Shown piece after piece: positions 1-7,464 of a DNA stretch of 21,636 nucleotides (the first letter of the stretch is position 1; every line of letters starts with the position of its first letter). The stretch covers positions 1 through 21,636 of the forward strand of contig NZ_CALIMQ010000017.1 in NCBI RefSeq assembly GCF_938045535.1, in the 5' to 3' direction. The notes under the pieces are model-generated. The model worked only from the letters and a program-made list of their open reading frames with translations, had not been told where the DNA came from and searched no databases. Source of the DNA: an uncultured Campylobacter sp. Lineage in GTDB: Bacteria; Campylobacterota; Campylobacteria; Campylobacterales; Campylobacteraceae. Made by a program: the position numbers and the translations under genes.

Positions 1-1442
1 GCTTTCGCGATAGGCTCGTCGCAAGCCTCGTGCGGCTAGACGTGGATTTTTTCAACCGCTTCCGCACGGGCGAGCTCATCAGCCGTACGATCAACGATAT
101 TGAGCGCATCCGCGTCGTGGTTTCGAATATGATCCCCGATTTTTTCACGCAGATCATTACGATTTTGGGGCTTTTGGGCGTCGTGATCTATCAGAGCCCA
201 AAGCTTTCGTTTTTCGCGCTCGTGGTCTTTCCGTGCGCGATATATCCGCTTTCGCGCCTTGCAAAGCGGATGAAAAAAATTTCGCGCGAATCTCAAGAGA
301 AAACCTCCGATATCTCCTCGGCGCTCAGTCAAATTTACTCCAATATCGAAATCGTCAAGGCAAGCAACGCCGAGAGCTTTGAAGTGGAGAAATTTAACGC
401 CGAAAACAAGAAATTTTTCGGTCTAAATTTAAAGGCGGTCGTAACGACATGTCTGGTAAGCCCGATCATGGAGATGCTAGGCGCCGTGGGCATCGCCGTG
501 GTGATCATCGTCGGAGGGCAGGAGGTCATCGCGGGCCAGATGAGTATCGGCAGCTTTTTCAGCTTCCTTACGGCGCTTTTTATGGTCTACACCCCGATAA
601 AAAAGGTCTCATCGCTCTACAACAATATGCAAGACGCCATCGCGGCGAGCGAGCGGACGTTTGAGCTCATAGACTTGGAGCCTACGATCGTAGGAGGCGG
701 AAAGCAGATGGGTGAGATCGGCTCGGTGAGCTTTTGCGACGTGTCGCTAAACTACGGCGACAAGGCGGCGCTAAAAGACATAAGCTTCAGCGTCAAAAAG
801 GGCGAAATTTTAGCGCTCGTCGGAAACAGCGGCGGCGGCAAAAGCTCGGTCGTGAACCTTCTGATGCGCTTTTACGACGCAAGTAGCGGTAAAATTTTAT
901 TCAACGGCAACGACGAGATCGGCGAGTTTAGCATCCCTAGCCTACGCGAAAATATCGGTCTCGTAAGCCAGCGCGTCTATATTTTTAACGACACGATCGC
1001 GCAAAACGTAAGCTACGGCGCGGAATTTAACGAGCAGCGCGTCATAGAAGCGCTGAAGCTCGCCAACGCCTATGAGTTCGTAAGCTCGATGAAGGATGGA
1101 ATTTACACCGTGCTTAGCGAGTTCGGCGCAAATCTTAGCGGCGGACAGCGCCAGCGTATCGCCATCGCGCGCGCGCTGTATAAGGACCCGCAAATTTTAA
1201 TATTCGACGAGGCGACTTCGGCGCTGGATAACGCAAGCGAAAAGGAAATCTCAAACGTCATCGAAAAGATCAAACAAAGTAAAATCGTCTTTGTAATCGC
1301 GCACCGCCTCTCCACGATCGAGCGCGCCGATAATATCGCCGTGATGAAAAACGGCCGCATCCTCGCCATCGACACCGACGCGAAGCTGACGGGCGAATGC
1401 GAGGAGTATCGCAGCCTAAAGGGGATCATGCAAAACGGCTAG
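1..1442 (+). CDS. msbA: MsbA-type lipid A / lipid flippase ABC transporter, 5'-truncated
   Basis: Half-size ABC exporter with a membrane domain fused to an ATPase, expected to act as an inner-membrane homodimer flipping lipid A core or phospholipid. The reading frame is open from base 3, and the residues before the first possible start (GTG at 30) already fit the family, so the N-terminus lies outside the window. About 480 of the usual 570-590 residues are present. The membrane part includes the FFNRFRTGEL coupling region near the window start. The nucleotide-binding domain has Walker A GNSGGGKS (about 822-848), a Q-loop (VSQR, about 960), signature LSGGQRQR (from 1134), Walker B ILIFDEA (from 1194) and the H-loop IAHRLST (about 1294). 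All catalytic motifs are intact. The assignment to MsbA rather than another lipid or peptide exporter rests on overall resemblance; the fold is certain. Confidence 0.85.
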   Translation, partial: FRDRLVASLVRLDVDFFNRFRTGELISRTINDIERIRVVVSNMIPDFFTQIITILGLLGVVIYQSPKLSFFALVVFPCAIYPLSRLAKRMKKISRESQEKTSDISSALSQIYSNIEIVKASNAESFEVEKFNAENKKFFGLNLKAVVTTCLVSPIMEMLGAVGIAVVIIVGGQEVIAGQMSIGSFFSFLTALFMVYTPIKKVSSLYNNMQDAIAASERTFELIDLEPTIVGGGKQMGEIGSVSFCDVSLNYGDKAALKDISFSVKKGEILALVGNSGGGKSSVVNLLMRFYDASSGKILFNGNDEIGEFSIPSLRENIGLVSQRVYIFNDTIAQNVSYGAEFNEQRVIEALKLANAYEFVSSMKDGIYTVLSEFGANLSGGQRQRIAIARALYKDPQILIFDEATSALDNASEKEISNVIEKIKQSKIVFVIAHRLSTIERADNIAVMKNGRILAIDTDAKLTGECEEYRSLKGIMQNG

Positions 1443-1588
1443 AGCTTTAAAATTCTGCGCCTTTTGCGCCCCGGTTTAGCCCTACGAAATTTTAAAATTT
1501 TATCTTTGAAGCAAGCCGTATAAATTTATCCGCAAAGATTGAAATTTTACCTTGAAATTTAGCCACACGGATCACGGTTTTGGCTGCA

Positions 1589-1608
1589 GGGTTTTTTCAA
1601 TAAAACCC
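1589..1608. repeat. Hairpin, 7-bp stem GGGTTTT/AAAACCC
   Basis: GGGTTTT at 1589-1595 is complementary to AAAACCC at 1602-1608, with the 6-base loop TTCAAT. There is no T-run immediately after it on the plus strand, so a terminator role for the upstream ABC gene about 150 bases away is uncertain. It sits directly beside the larger inverted repeat at 1610-1654 and may belong to the same structured element. Confidence 0.5.
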
Positions 1609-1609
1609 G

Positions 1610-1654
1610 AAAGCTCGTCTCTTTGATGCGACGAGGCACGACTGCCAGAGCTTT
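1610..1654. repeat. Structured inverted repeat AAAGCTC...GAGCTTT with inner hairpins
   Basis: AAAGCTC (1610-1616) pairs with GAGCTTT (1648-1654). Inside are GGCA-CGAC-TGCC (1635-1646) and CTCGTC/GACGAG (1614-1619/1630-1635). The second of these competes with part of the outer stem. On the minus strand the element begins AAAGCTCTGGC, the same 11 bases found in the inverted repeat at 18942-18982, which has an equivalent outer stem and first inner hairpin. It may be a dispersed structured repeat or RNA. Confidence 0.45.
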
Positions 1655-1743
1655 AACGTTTGGATTAAAATTTTATCTCAAAATTTCAGCGCTTCGTTGC
1701 AAGCCGCCTCTAAATTTAAACATTCGCGCCGTTTTAAAACCGC

Positions 1744-1763
1744 TGCGATAAAATTTTATCGCA
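1744..1763. repeat. Perfect 20-bp palindrome with AAAATTTT core
   Basis: TGCGATAAAATTTTATCGCA is identical to its own reverse complement. It is the longest gap-free perfect palindrome I noticed and is built on the AAATTT core that recurs throughout the window. It could be a dimeric protein-binding site or simply an extended member of the repeat family. Confidence 0.6.
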
Positions 1764-1925
1764 CGCTGGGCTTTTGGGCGCTACCTGCACCTGATCTTAG
1801 GCATCTGCGGTAAAATTTTGGCTTGATTTTCCTTTATAAATTTTAGCATCTTTTTAAAATCCCTATCCGAATCGAAATTTTTCAAATATTTTGCCATAAA
1901 AACCGAGCTTTAATCAATAAAAGGC

Positions 1926-1931
1926 TACAAT
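1926..1931 (+). promoter_or_regulatory. Candidate -10 box for the MFS gene at 1961
   Basis: TACAAT, 30 bases upstream of the TTG start. It resembles the sigma70 -10 element of Campylobacter, where a conserved -35 is generally absent. No clear -35 is visible. Confidence 0.45.
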
Positions 1932-1960
1932 ACGTCAAATTTAATTCCAAGGGAAAGTCA

Positions 1961-3112
1961 TTGTTTGAATCTATGCGCGCGGCACGCTCGCTAAGCCCCC
2001 TATTTCTGGGGATTTTCTTTATGTTTATCGGTGACGCGCTAGTCATCGCAAGCGCGGGCATCATGCTAAAAGAATCCGGCCACAGCGAGCTTGAGATCGG
2101 AGCGATTTCGGCGTTTTTCTTTTTAGGGGCGATCTTTAGCGGCTTTTTCGTGCCTTCGATAATCGGCGCGCTCTCGTACGTGCGGGCATACGCGGTCTTT
2201 ACGGCGCTTTTCGGAATTGCTGCAATGCTGCATGATCTTGGCTCAAACCTCGTATATTGGGCGATTTTGCGCTTTATTTTGGGCTTTTGCTACTACGCGC
2301 TTTTGATGATAATCGAAAGCTGGATCAACTCAAAGATCACAAACGCTATCCGCTCCCGCGTGCTCGCGATCTACGAAGCGGTTTTTTACGGCGCGTTTGC
2401 GATAGGAGTTATAATTTTGGCGCTAAATTTCGGAACGATGAAAGTTTTCGTGCTAAGCGCATTTTTCATCATCCTAGCGCTGCTGCCGGTAAATTTAATC
2501 CGCTTCAATCCTCCTAGAGTCCCCGCTCGCATGCGAATTTCGATGCCGCAAATTTCAATCGTGCCGCCGCTTGCGTTTGCGACGGTGGTTTGCGCGGGCA
2601 TTTTGATTAACGGCTTTTTTTCGATGGCGAGCGTTTTTGTCCTAAACGCGGGACTTGGAGTGGGCTCGGTGGGCGCATTTATGGGATCGGCGATGGCAGG
2701 AGGCTTCTTAGCGCAGCTCGTCTGCGGCACTATTTCAGATAAGTTCGGTCGCAAACGCGCCATAATGATAGTTTGCGCCGTAGGTCTTGCTTCCTGCGCG
2801 GCGCTATTTTTTGCCAAAAGCTTCATCCTGACGTGCGCGCTTGCGTTGATGTTAGGATTTGGCGCCTTTCCTTTGTATTCGCTCGCCATCGCGCGCGCAA
2901 ACGACTCCATCACCGGCGAGGGCGCATCTCGCGTGCAAATTTCAGCGGCAATGCTTTTTATCTATTCAAGCGCGTCTCTCTGCTCTCCTTTAATAATCGG
3001 CGCGATGATGAAATTTTTGGGCGCAAACGGCTTTATCTGGGTGTTTTTCGCGGCGATGAGCTTTTTATTTATATTTGCTATTTTCCGCCCCGAGATCGCG
3101 CCGAAAAGATAG
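1961..3112 (+). CDS. MFS transporter, YcaD-like
   Basis: Major facilitator superfamily permease of 383 residues with 12 predicted membrane helices, probably a proton-driven exporter; the substrate is unknown. The segment with ESWINSK, followed by Arg-Ser-Arg and a small-residue helix (about residues 120-150), resembles the YcaD branch of the family, as does the length (YcaD is about 382). The MFS motif GTISDKFGRKRA between helices 8 and 9 is well preserved (about residues 251-262). Its N-terminal counterpart is degenerate (IGALSYVRAY), as in YcaD. The TTG start is chosen because AAGGGA lies a suitable distance upstream; the in-frame ATG at 1973 is too far from it. The gene ends 10 bases from the end of the convergent MFS gene on the other strand. 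Confidence 0.85.
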   Translation: MFESMRAARSLSPLFLGIFFMFIGDALVIASAGIMLKESGHSELEIGAISAFFFLGAIFSGFFVPSIIGALSYVRAYAVFTALFGIAAMLHDLGSNLVYWAILRFILGFCYYALLMIIESWINSKITNAIRSRVLAIYEAVFYGAFAIGVIILALNFGTMKVFVLSAFFIILALLPVNLIRFNPPRVPARMRISMPQISIVPPLAFATVVCAGILINGFFSMASVFVLNAGLGVGSVGAFMGSAMAGGFLAQLVCGTISDKFGRKRAIMIVCAVGLASCAALFFAKSFILTCALALMLGFGAFPLYSLAIARANDSITGEGASRVQISAAMLFIYSSASLCSPLIIGAMMKFLGANGFIWVFFAAMSFLFIFAIFRPEIAPKR

Positions 3113-3113
3113 C

Positions 3114-3127
3114 TTTAAAATTTTAAA
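3114..3127. terminator. Possible bidirectional terminator between convergent genes
   Basis: TTTAAAATTTTAAA is a perfect 14-base palindrome between the two converging MFS stop codons (its right end overlaps the stop of the minus-strand gene) and is followed by a T-run on the plus strand. The stem is entirely A/T and therefore weak. The call rests mainly on position. Confidence 0.3.
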
Positions 3128-4313
3128 TTTTTTCGTAGATCAAAAATTTATAATAAAACGCCGCGATTGCGAACATAAAGCCCATGCCGAAGGTGATTTG
3201 CGAAAGCGAAAATCCAAGCTCGAAAAAAAACCCGATCGCAGCCGACACGAGCGTCGCGACGATGAAATACGCCATATCGTTGTAAGCGATGACGCGCCCA
3301 AAAAACTCCCTATCGACGTGGCTTTGCAGCTGCGTAAAAGAATACGACCACACCGTCGTGATGAAAAATCCCGCCGCGATCATGCCCGCAAACGAAAGCC
3401 AGTAGTTAAACTCTAGCGCCGCCCACAGCGCGATGCCCGCAAACTGCCCCAGCAGGATCCAAAAAAAGGTGTGCTTGTTTACGATCTTGCTTAGCCATAT
3501 CTGCCCGAAAAATGCAGCCGCCGAGCGCGACATATTCATAAGCCCGATGACTAGCGAGGCGCTTAAAATCTCTTTGTAGCGGTATTTAGCAAGAAGCGCG
3601 ATGAGATTGTCGTAGGTGGTGACGGCGACGAAGGCGTGAAGGACGATGAGATGCACCACCAAAGGATGTGAGCGCAGGTAAGAAAAGCCCTCCTTTAGCA
3701 TCTTAAACACGGGCCCCGGCGCGTTTCTTGCGAGGTCTTTAAAATTTAGCCGCAGCAGGATGAAAAAGGAAAAAACGTATAAGCAAAAATCCAAAATAAA
3801 TGCCGCTCGCACGCCGAAATAGTGGATAAAAATACCCGCGCTCGCCATACCGAAAGTATATGTGATCGTCCAGATAATGCCCGTCATCTCGTTAGCAAGC
3901 TTTAGATAGGGGCGGCTTAGAAATTTCGGCAGCGTAGACGATTCGGTTTGAAAAAACAGCGTGCCTGCGACGCTTCGCACGACCACAATCAGAAGCAGCA
4001 GCCACAGATAATCCAAACTATCGATAAAAATCAGCATGAAAATACTGATCATCTCGGTTATAAACATCGCCGTCATCAGAGGCTTTGGTTGAAATTTATC
4101 CACGATGATGCCGTTGATGGGCGCTAAAAAAACGTTTGGCACGAACGAAACGACGCCTACCGCCGTGATCGCCCATACCGGCGCGCCAAGTTCAATCAGC
4201 AGCGTAGCGATCCCAACGACCGAAAACCACAAGCCGAACATACATATAAAACCCGCCGAAAAGAGCAGTCGGTAGTTGCGTGAATGGCGAAGCAGCACTA
4301 TGTATCTGATCAT
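3123..4313 (-). CDS. MFS transporter, EntS / MFS_3-like
   Basis: Permease of 396 residues with about 12 hydrophobic helices, located in the inner membrane. The loop after helix 2 carries a weak MFS signature (GIIVDKFQPKPLM, about residues 68-80). The N-terminal pattern (a short basic lead, then HSRNYRLLFSAGFI) and the general layout resemble the MFS_3 group that includes enterobactin exporter EntS and macrolide-efflux proteins. The substrate cannot be read from the sequence. The ATG start at 4313 has only a weak GGGA upstream as ribosome binding site. It is divergent from the SPFH operon, with promoter elements of both in the roughly 120-base gap, and convergent with the YcaD-like gene. The two MFS genes are not close relatives of each other by eye. 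Confidence 0.85.
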   Translation of the reverse strand: MIRYIVLLRHSRNYRLLFSAGFICMFGLWFSVVGIATLLIELGAPVWAITAVGVVSFVPNVFLAPINGIIVDKFQPKPLMTAMFITEMISIFMLIFIDSLDYLWLLLLIVVVRSVAGTLFFQTESSTLPKFLSRPYLKLANEMTGIIWTITYTFGMASAGIFIHYFGVRAAFILDFCLYVFSFFILLRLNFKDLARNAPGPVFKMLKEGFSYLRSHPLVVHLIVLHAFVAVTTYDNLIALLAKYRYKEILSASLVIGLMNMSRSAAAFFGQIWLSKIVNKHTFFWILLGQFAGIALWAALEFNYWLSFAGMIAAGFFITTVWSYSFTQLQSHVDREFFGRVIAYNDMAYFIVATLVSAAIGFFFELGFSLSQITFGMGFMFAIAAFYYKFLIYEKI

Positions 4314-4354
4314 AAAATTTTATCCCGTAAATTAATTATAAAAAATTTTAAGCG

Positions 4355-4360
4355 ATTGTA
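4355..4360 (-). promoter_or_regulatory. Candidate -10 box for the minus-strand MFS gene
   Basis: Read on the minus strand the sequence is TGATACAAT, an extended -10-like element about 42 bases upstream of the ATG. A second candidate, TATAAT, lies at 4335-4340 closer to the gene. Confidence 0.4.
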
Positions 4361-4399
4361 TCACGGCGCGCCTTAAAAGCCAAAATAAGCTAAAAATGC

Positions 4400-4405
4400 T
4401 ATAAT
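4400..4405 (+). promoter_or_regulatory. Candidate -10 box (TGCTATAAT) for the qmcA-nfeD-mqnC operon
   Basis: Consensus TATAAT preceded by TGC, 26 bases before the ATG at 4432, followed by the ribosome binding site AGGAG (4422-4426). This also argues against the in-frame TTG at 4405, which would overlap the promoter. Confidence 0.65.
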
Positions 4406-4431
4406 TGCGAAATTTTAATTCAGGAGTGAAA

Positions 4432-5352
4432 ATGGAAGGGTTCGTAACTACGGTAATAGTATTTTGCGTCCTCATCGCGGCAATTCTAAAGATGGGGGTC
4501 AAGATCGTCTCACAATCGGAAATTTTAATCATCGAGCGACTGGGTCGCTTTCACAAGGTGCTCGACGGCGGATTTCACATCATCGTGCCGTTTTTTGACG
4601 CGGTACGCGCTAAGATGAGCGTACGCGAGCAGCTCGTGGACATCAGCAAGCAGCAAGTCATCACCAAAGATAACGTCAACATAAGCGTCGACGGTATCGT
4701 GTTTTTAAAAGTCATCGACGGTAAGATGGCGCTTTACAACGTCGAGGATTATCGCCGCGCGATTTCAAATTTAGCGATGACAACGCTACGTAGCGCGATC
4801 GGCGAGATGAGCTTAGACAGCACGCTTAGTTCGCGCGATCAGCTAAATTCCAAGCTACAAATCGCTCTGGGCGATGCCGCTGATAACTGGGGCGTAAAGA
4901 TCATGCGCGTGGAAATTTCCGAAATTTCGGTACCGCACGGCATCGAAGAGGCGATGAATATGCAGATGAAAGCCGAGCGTGAAAAGCGCGCGATCGAGCT
5001 TAAAGCCGAGGCTGAAAAAGCGGCCCTCATCCGAAACGCCGAGGCGCTAAAGCAGGAGAAGGTGCTCGAAGCCGAGGCGATCGAGCGTATGGCGGATGCG
5101 AAAAAATACGAGCAGATCGCGCTAGCACAGGGTCAAAAAGACGCGATGGACAATATAAATTTAGCGATGAGCGCTTCCAGCTTCGCGGCGGAATACCTGC
5201 TCGCGCAGGGTCGTGTAAACGCTTTTAGCGAGCTGTCCAAAAACCCGAGCAAGGATAAAATTTTGATCCCTTACGAAACGAGCGAGCTTATCGGCTCTCT
5301 TAGCGTGCTTAAAGAATTCCTCAGCAAAAACGGCGCGAAGGAGCTCAAATGA
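4432..5352 (+). CDS. qmcA: SPFH / stomatin-like membrane protein (QmcA-like)
   Basis: Protein of 306 residues that aligns by eye with E. coli QmcA (305 residues). An N-terminal membrane helix (about residues 5-24) is followed by GVKIVSQSEILIIERLGRF, the start of the SPFH domain. A charged Ala/Glu/Lys-rich coiled coil spans roughly residues 175-235, and a small hydrophobic C-terminal region follows. Family members form large membrane-associated oligomers and take part in membrane microdomain and protease quality control; the exact role here is inferred. The ATG at 4432 is preferred because AGGAG lies 5 bases upstream. The stop overlaps the start of the NfeD gene (ATGA). The SPFH-NfeD pairing is a classic conserved pair (QmcA-YbbJ in E. 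coli), which supports both calls. Confidence 0.9.
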   Translation: MEGFVTTVIVFCVLIAAILKMGVKIVSQSEILIIERLGRFHKVLDGGFHIIVPFFDAVRAKMSVREQLVDISKQQVITKDNVNISVDGIVFLKVIDGKMALYNVEDYRRAISNLAMTTLRSAIGEMSLDSTLSSRDQLNSKLQIALGDAADNWGVKIMRVEISEISVPHGIEEAMNMQMKAEREKRAIELKAEAEKAALIRNAEALKQEKVLEAEAIERMADAKKYEQIALAQGQKDAMDNINLAMSASSFAAEYLLAQGRVNAFSELSKNPSKDKILIPYETSELIGSLSVLKEFLSKNGAKELK

Positions 5353-5891
5353 ACGCGCTGATTTTTATCATAATCGGCGTGATTTTGGCGATCGTCGAGC
5401 TTTTGGTGATGGATTTTACCTTTATATTTTTCAGCGCCGGATTTTTTATCACGGGGCTTTTGAGCTTCGGCTTTCATCTTGATTGGGACGTGCAAATTCT
5501 ACTTTCGTTCGTGCTTTCGTTCGTGCTTCTAATCGCATTTAAAAAGCCGCTAAAATCACGCTTTTTCAAACCAGAAGAGAAGCATAAGGATAACTTTTTA
5601 GATGAAAGCGGCACCGGCACCGTCAAAAACGGCATGGTCTATTTCAAAGGTACGTTTTGGAAAAGCGATGAAATTTCGGATCTTAACGAGGGCGACCGCG
5701 TCGAAATTTTAGGCGTAAAAAACGGCCAGATCGTGATTAAAAAAGATAGCAGTCGAAATTCTAGCGGCGCAGACGGGATAAATTTAAATAACGGCGACGC
5801 AAATTTAAGCGGTGCCGACAGCACGAGTACCGACGATAAAAATTCTAATGCCGCCGCAAGAGATGCAAATTTAAAGGGAGCCAATGGCTAG
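5349..5891 (+). CDS. NfeD-family membrane protein (YbbJ-like), with low-complexity tail
   Basis: Partner of the upstream SPFH protein, overlapping it by 4 bases. Of 180 residues, about 1-66 hold three membrane segments. Residues 88-133 form the OB-fold NfeD domain (GTGTVKNGMVYFKGTFW, then GDRVEILGVKNGQIVI). Typical short NfeD proteins end about here (YbbJ is about 150 residues). In this gene an Asn/Ser/Ala/Asp-rich tail of about 47 residues follows (from about 5748), encoded by repeats of an AAATTT-type core in the phase Ala-Asn-Leu. The domain probably modulates SPFH assembly; this is family knowledge. The stop overlaps the mqnC start by 8 bases, so the three genes are almost certainly translated from one message. 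Confidence 0.85.
   Translation: MNALIFIIIGVILAIVELLVMDFTFIFFSAGFFITGLLSFGFHLDWDVQILLSFVLSFVLLIAFKKPLKSRFFKPEEKHKDNFLDESGTGTVKNGMVYFKGTFWKSDEISDLNEGDRVEILGVKNGQIVIKKDSSRNSSGADGINLNNGDANLSGADSTSTDDKNSNAAARDANLKGANG
5748..5888 (+). repeat. Low-complexity AAATTT-type repeat tail of the NfeD protein
   Basis: The DNA repeats blocks such as ATAAATTTAAATAACGG, GCAAATTTAAGCGG and GCAAATTTAAAGGG with GC-rich spacers, giving the peptide motifs INLNNGD, ANLSGAD and ANLKGAN. This resembles the flanking intergenic composition rather than the upstream part of the gene. Confidence 0.6.
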
Positions 5892-6933
5892 AATGAGCGC
5901 CGATGAGGCGCTAGAGTTAATCGAGCATGCCGATCTGAACGAGCTTGGGCGCGCGGCGTTTGCGCGCAAGCGCGAGCTGCACCCGGAGCGCGTCACGACC
6001 TTCATCATCGATCGAAACATAAACTACACCAACGCCTGTATGGTAGATTGCAAATTTTGCGCATTTTATCGCCACGCAAGCGACGCGGACGCCTACGTGC
6101 TAAGCTTTGAGCAGATTAGCGAAAAGATCGAGGAGCTCATCGCCGTGGGCGGCACGCAAATTTTATTTCAAGGCGGCGTTCATCCGAAGCTAAAAATCGA
6201 ATGGTACGAGGATCTGGTGGAGTTCATCCACAAAAATTATCCGAGCATCACGATCCACGGCTTCTCGGCGATCGAGATCGATTATATCGCGCGCCTTAGC
6301 GGCATCAGCACGCTCGAAGTACTTTGCAGACTGCAAGCCAAGGGGCTCTACTCGATGCCCGGAGCCGGAGCCGAAATTTTAAGCGACCGCGTGCGAGACC
6401 TCGTAGCGCCGCGTAAAAGCGACAGCGCCACGTGGCTTAGAGTGCACGAGGAGGCACACGGCATCGGTATGAAAACGACCGCCACTATGATGTTCGGCAC
6501 GCTGGAGAGCACGCGCGAGATCGTAGAGCACTGGGAAAAAATCCGCGAGCTGCAAGACCGCACGGGCGGCTTTCGAGCGTTCATTTTATGGAGTTTTCAA
6601 GGGCAAAATACCCGCCTTTTGCGCGAGCATCCCAAGATCAAAAAGCAAAGCCCGAACCGCTACCTGCGCCTGCTCGCCGTCTCGCGGCTATTTTTGGATA
6701 ATTTTAAAAACATCCAAAGCAGCTGGGTCACGCAGGGCAGCTACATCGGGCAGCTGGCGCTGAAATTCGGCGCGAACGATCTGGGAAGCACGATGATGGA
6801 GGAAAACGTCGTAAAGGCCGCGGGCGCGAGCTTTCGGATGAGCAAGGACGAGATGATAGCGCTGATCCGCGACATAGGCGAAATACCCGCCAAGCGCAAC
6901 ACCAACTACGATATTTTGGAGACGTACGCTTAG
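5884..6933 (+). CDS. mqnC: Cyclic dehypoxanthinyl futalosine synthase (radical SAM, MqnC)
   Basis: Radical SAM enzyme of the futalosine pathway. It converts dehypoxanthine futalosine to cyclic dehypoxanthine futalosine on the way to menaquinone, the respiratory quinone of Campylobacter. The 4Fe-4S binding motif is CMVDCKFC with cysteines 52, 56 and 59, preceded by INYTNA as in the MqnC/MqnE/CofH group. The C-terminal GSTMMEENVVKAAG block (about residues 300-313) is typical of MqnC rather than MqnE. The length of 349 residues fits. The start ATG lies in the last codons of the NfeD gene with AAGGGA just upstream. In C. jejuni, as I remember it, the homologue is followed by an M16-like gene and recG, the same order as here, although the genes are now separated by long non-coding stretches. 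Confidence 0.92.
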   Translation: MARMSADEALELIEHADLNELGRAAFARKRELHPERVTTFIIDRNINYTNACMVDCKFCAFYRHASDADAYVLSFEQISEKIEELIAVGGTQILFQGGVHPKLKIEWYEDLVEFIHKNYPSITIHGFSAIEIDYIARLSGISTLEVLCRLQAKGLYSMPGAGAEILSDRVRDLVAPRKSDSATWLRVHEEAHGIGMKTTATMMFGTLESTREIVEHWEKIRELQDRTGGFRAFILWSFQGQNTRLLREHPKIKKQSPNRYLRLLAVSRLFLDNFKNIQSSWVTQGSYIGQLALKFGANDLGSTMMEENVVKAAGASFRMSKDEMIALIRDIGEIPAKRNTNYDILETYA

Positions 6934-7464
6934 GCGCGGACTTTTGCGTGTTTGCGGCAGAAATTTATGCGCTTACGGCGCGAATTTAGCGGCAAAATTT
7001 ATCTTAAAACAGATAGCGAATTTTTGCGATCGTGGAATTTTGCAACGAAATTTAAAATTTTGATATCGGTACGGGTTTAAATTTACAGGCGCAAGCGGAA
7101 TTTGCACGGTAAAATTTCATTTCGCTGCGAAATTTCGCCTTAAAATTTTTTGGACGCGAAATTCTACGCCGCGAGATCAATGCGACGTAGACGGCGCGTG
7201 AGAGACATTTCGTTTACAACGCTTGCCGTATTTGAGCGCGAATATATTTCGTCTCGTACTGCGAATACGGCGCGGCGTTTCGGGCACTGAAATTTTACAA
7301 AAATGCGGCGCGATTAAATTTTAAAGCAGAACGGGCAAAACTACCCTGGCGCGAAATTTTTAAAACGAGCCCGGCGCAAATTTTAAAGGCGGCCTGGCTG
7401 CGTCAAAATTTTAAAACCGCGCCCGCAAGAACGATGAAATTTAAAAATTTTATAAAGGAAAACG
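6934..7464. other. Non-coding region rich in AAATTT elements
   Basis: About 530 bases without a supported gene on either strand. About 15 AAATTT cores were counted by eye. The last part is a loose array: AAATTTT-AAA type cores at about 7315, 7354, 7378 and 7404, separated by GC-rich spacers such as CGGGC and CCGGCGC. The inverted repeat at 7225-7271 is annotated separately. The ribosome binding site AAAGGA of the next gene lies at 7454-7459. No clear -10 box was found, so the promoter of the M16 gene is unassigned. Confidence 0.7.
7225..7271. repeat. Inverted repeat GCCGTATTTG...CGAATACGGC
   Basis: Arms at 7225-7234 and 7262-7271 pair over 10 positions with one G-T wobble around a 27-base loop. 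The same arm sequence GCCGTATTT, followed by a GAGCGC block, recurs at 18778-18831 in another intergenic region, suggesting a small intergenic hairpin family. Confidence 0.5.

Larger units (their letters stand above)
1443..1960. other. Non-coding region rich in AAATTT palindromes
   Basis: About 520 bases with no convincing gene on either strand. By eye it contains about 13 AAATTT cores, often extended to AAAATTTTAAAATTTT, separated by GC-rich spacers of 20-50 bases. It holds three inverted repeats annotated separately (1589-1608, 1610-1654, 1744-1763). A short open frame without an ATG on the minus strand (1559-1657) encodes a peptide containing RRIKETSFRVLLKK; I do not count it as a gene. 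The last 40 bases carry the promoter of the downstream transporter. Confidence 0.7.

Noticed and set aside
4405..4431. In-frame TTG start for the SPFH gene
   Set aside because: It overlaps the TATAAT box and lies upstream of the AGGAG site that serves the ATG at 4432.
7315..7416. Evenly spaced AAATTTTAAA units suggesting a CRISPR-like array
   Set aside because: Unit length, spacing (39, 24 and 26 bases) and flanks vary, the core is only about 10 bases, and no cas genes are present.
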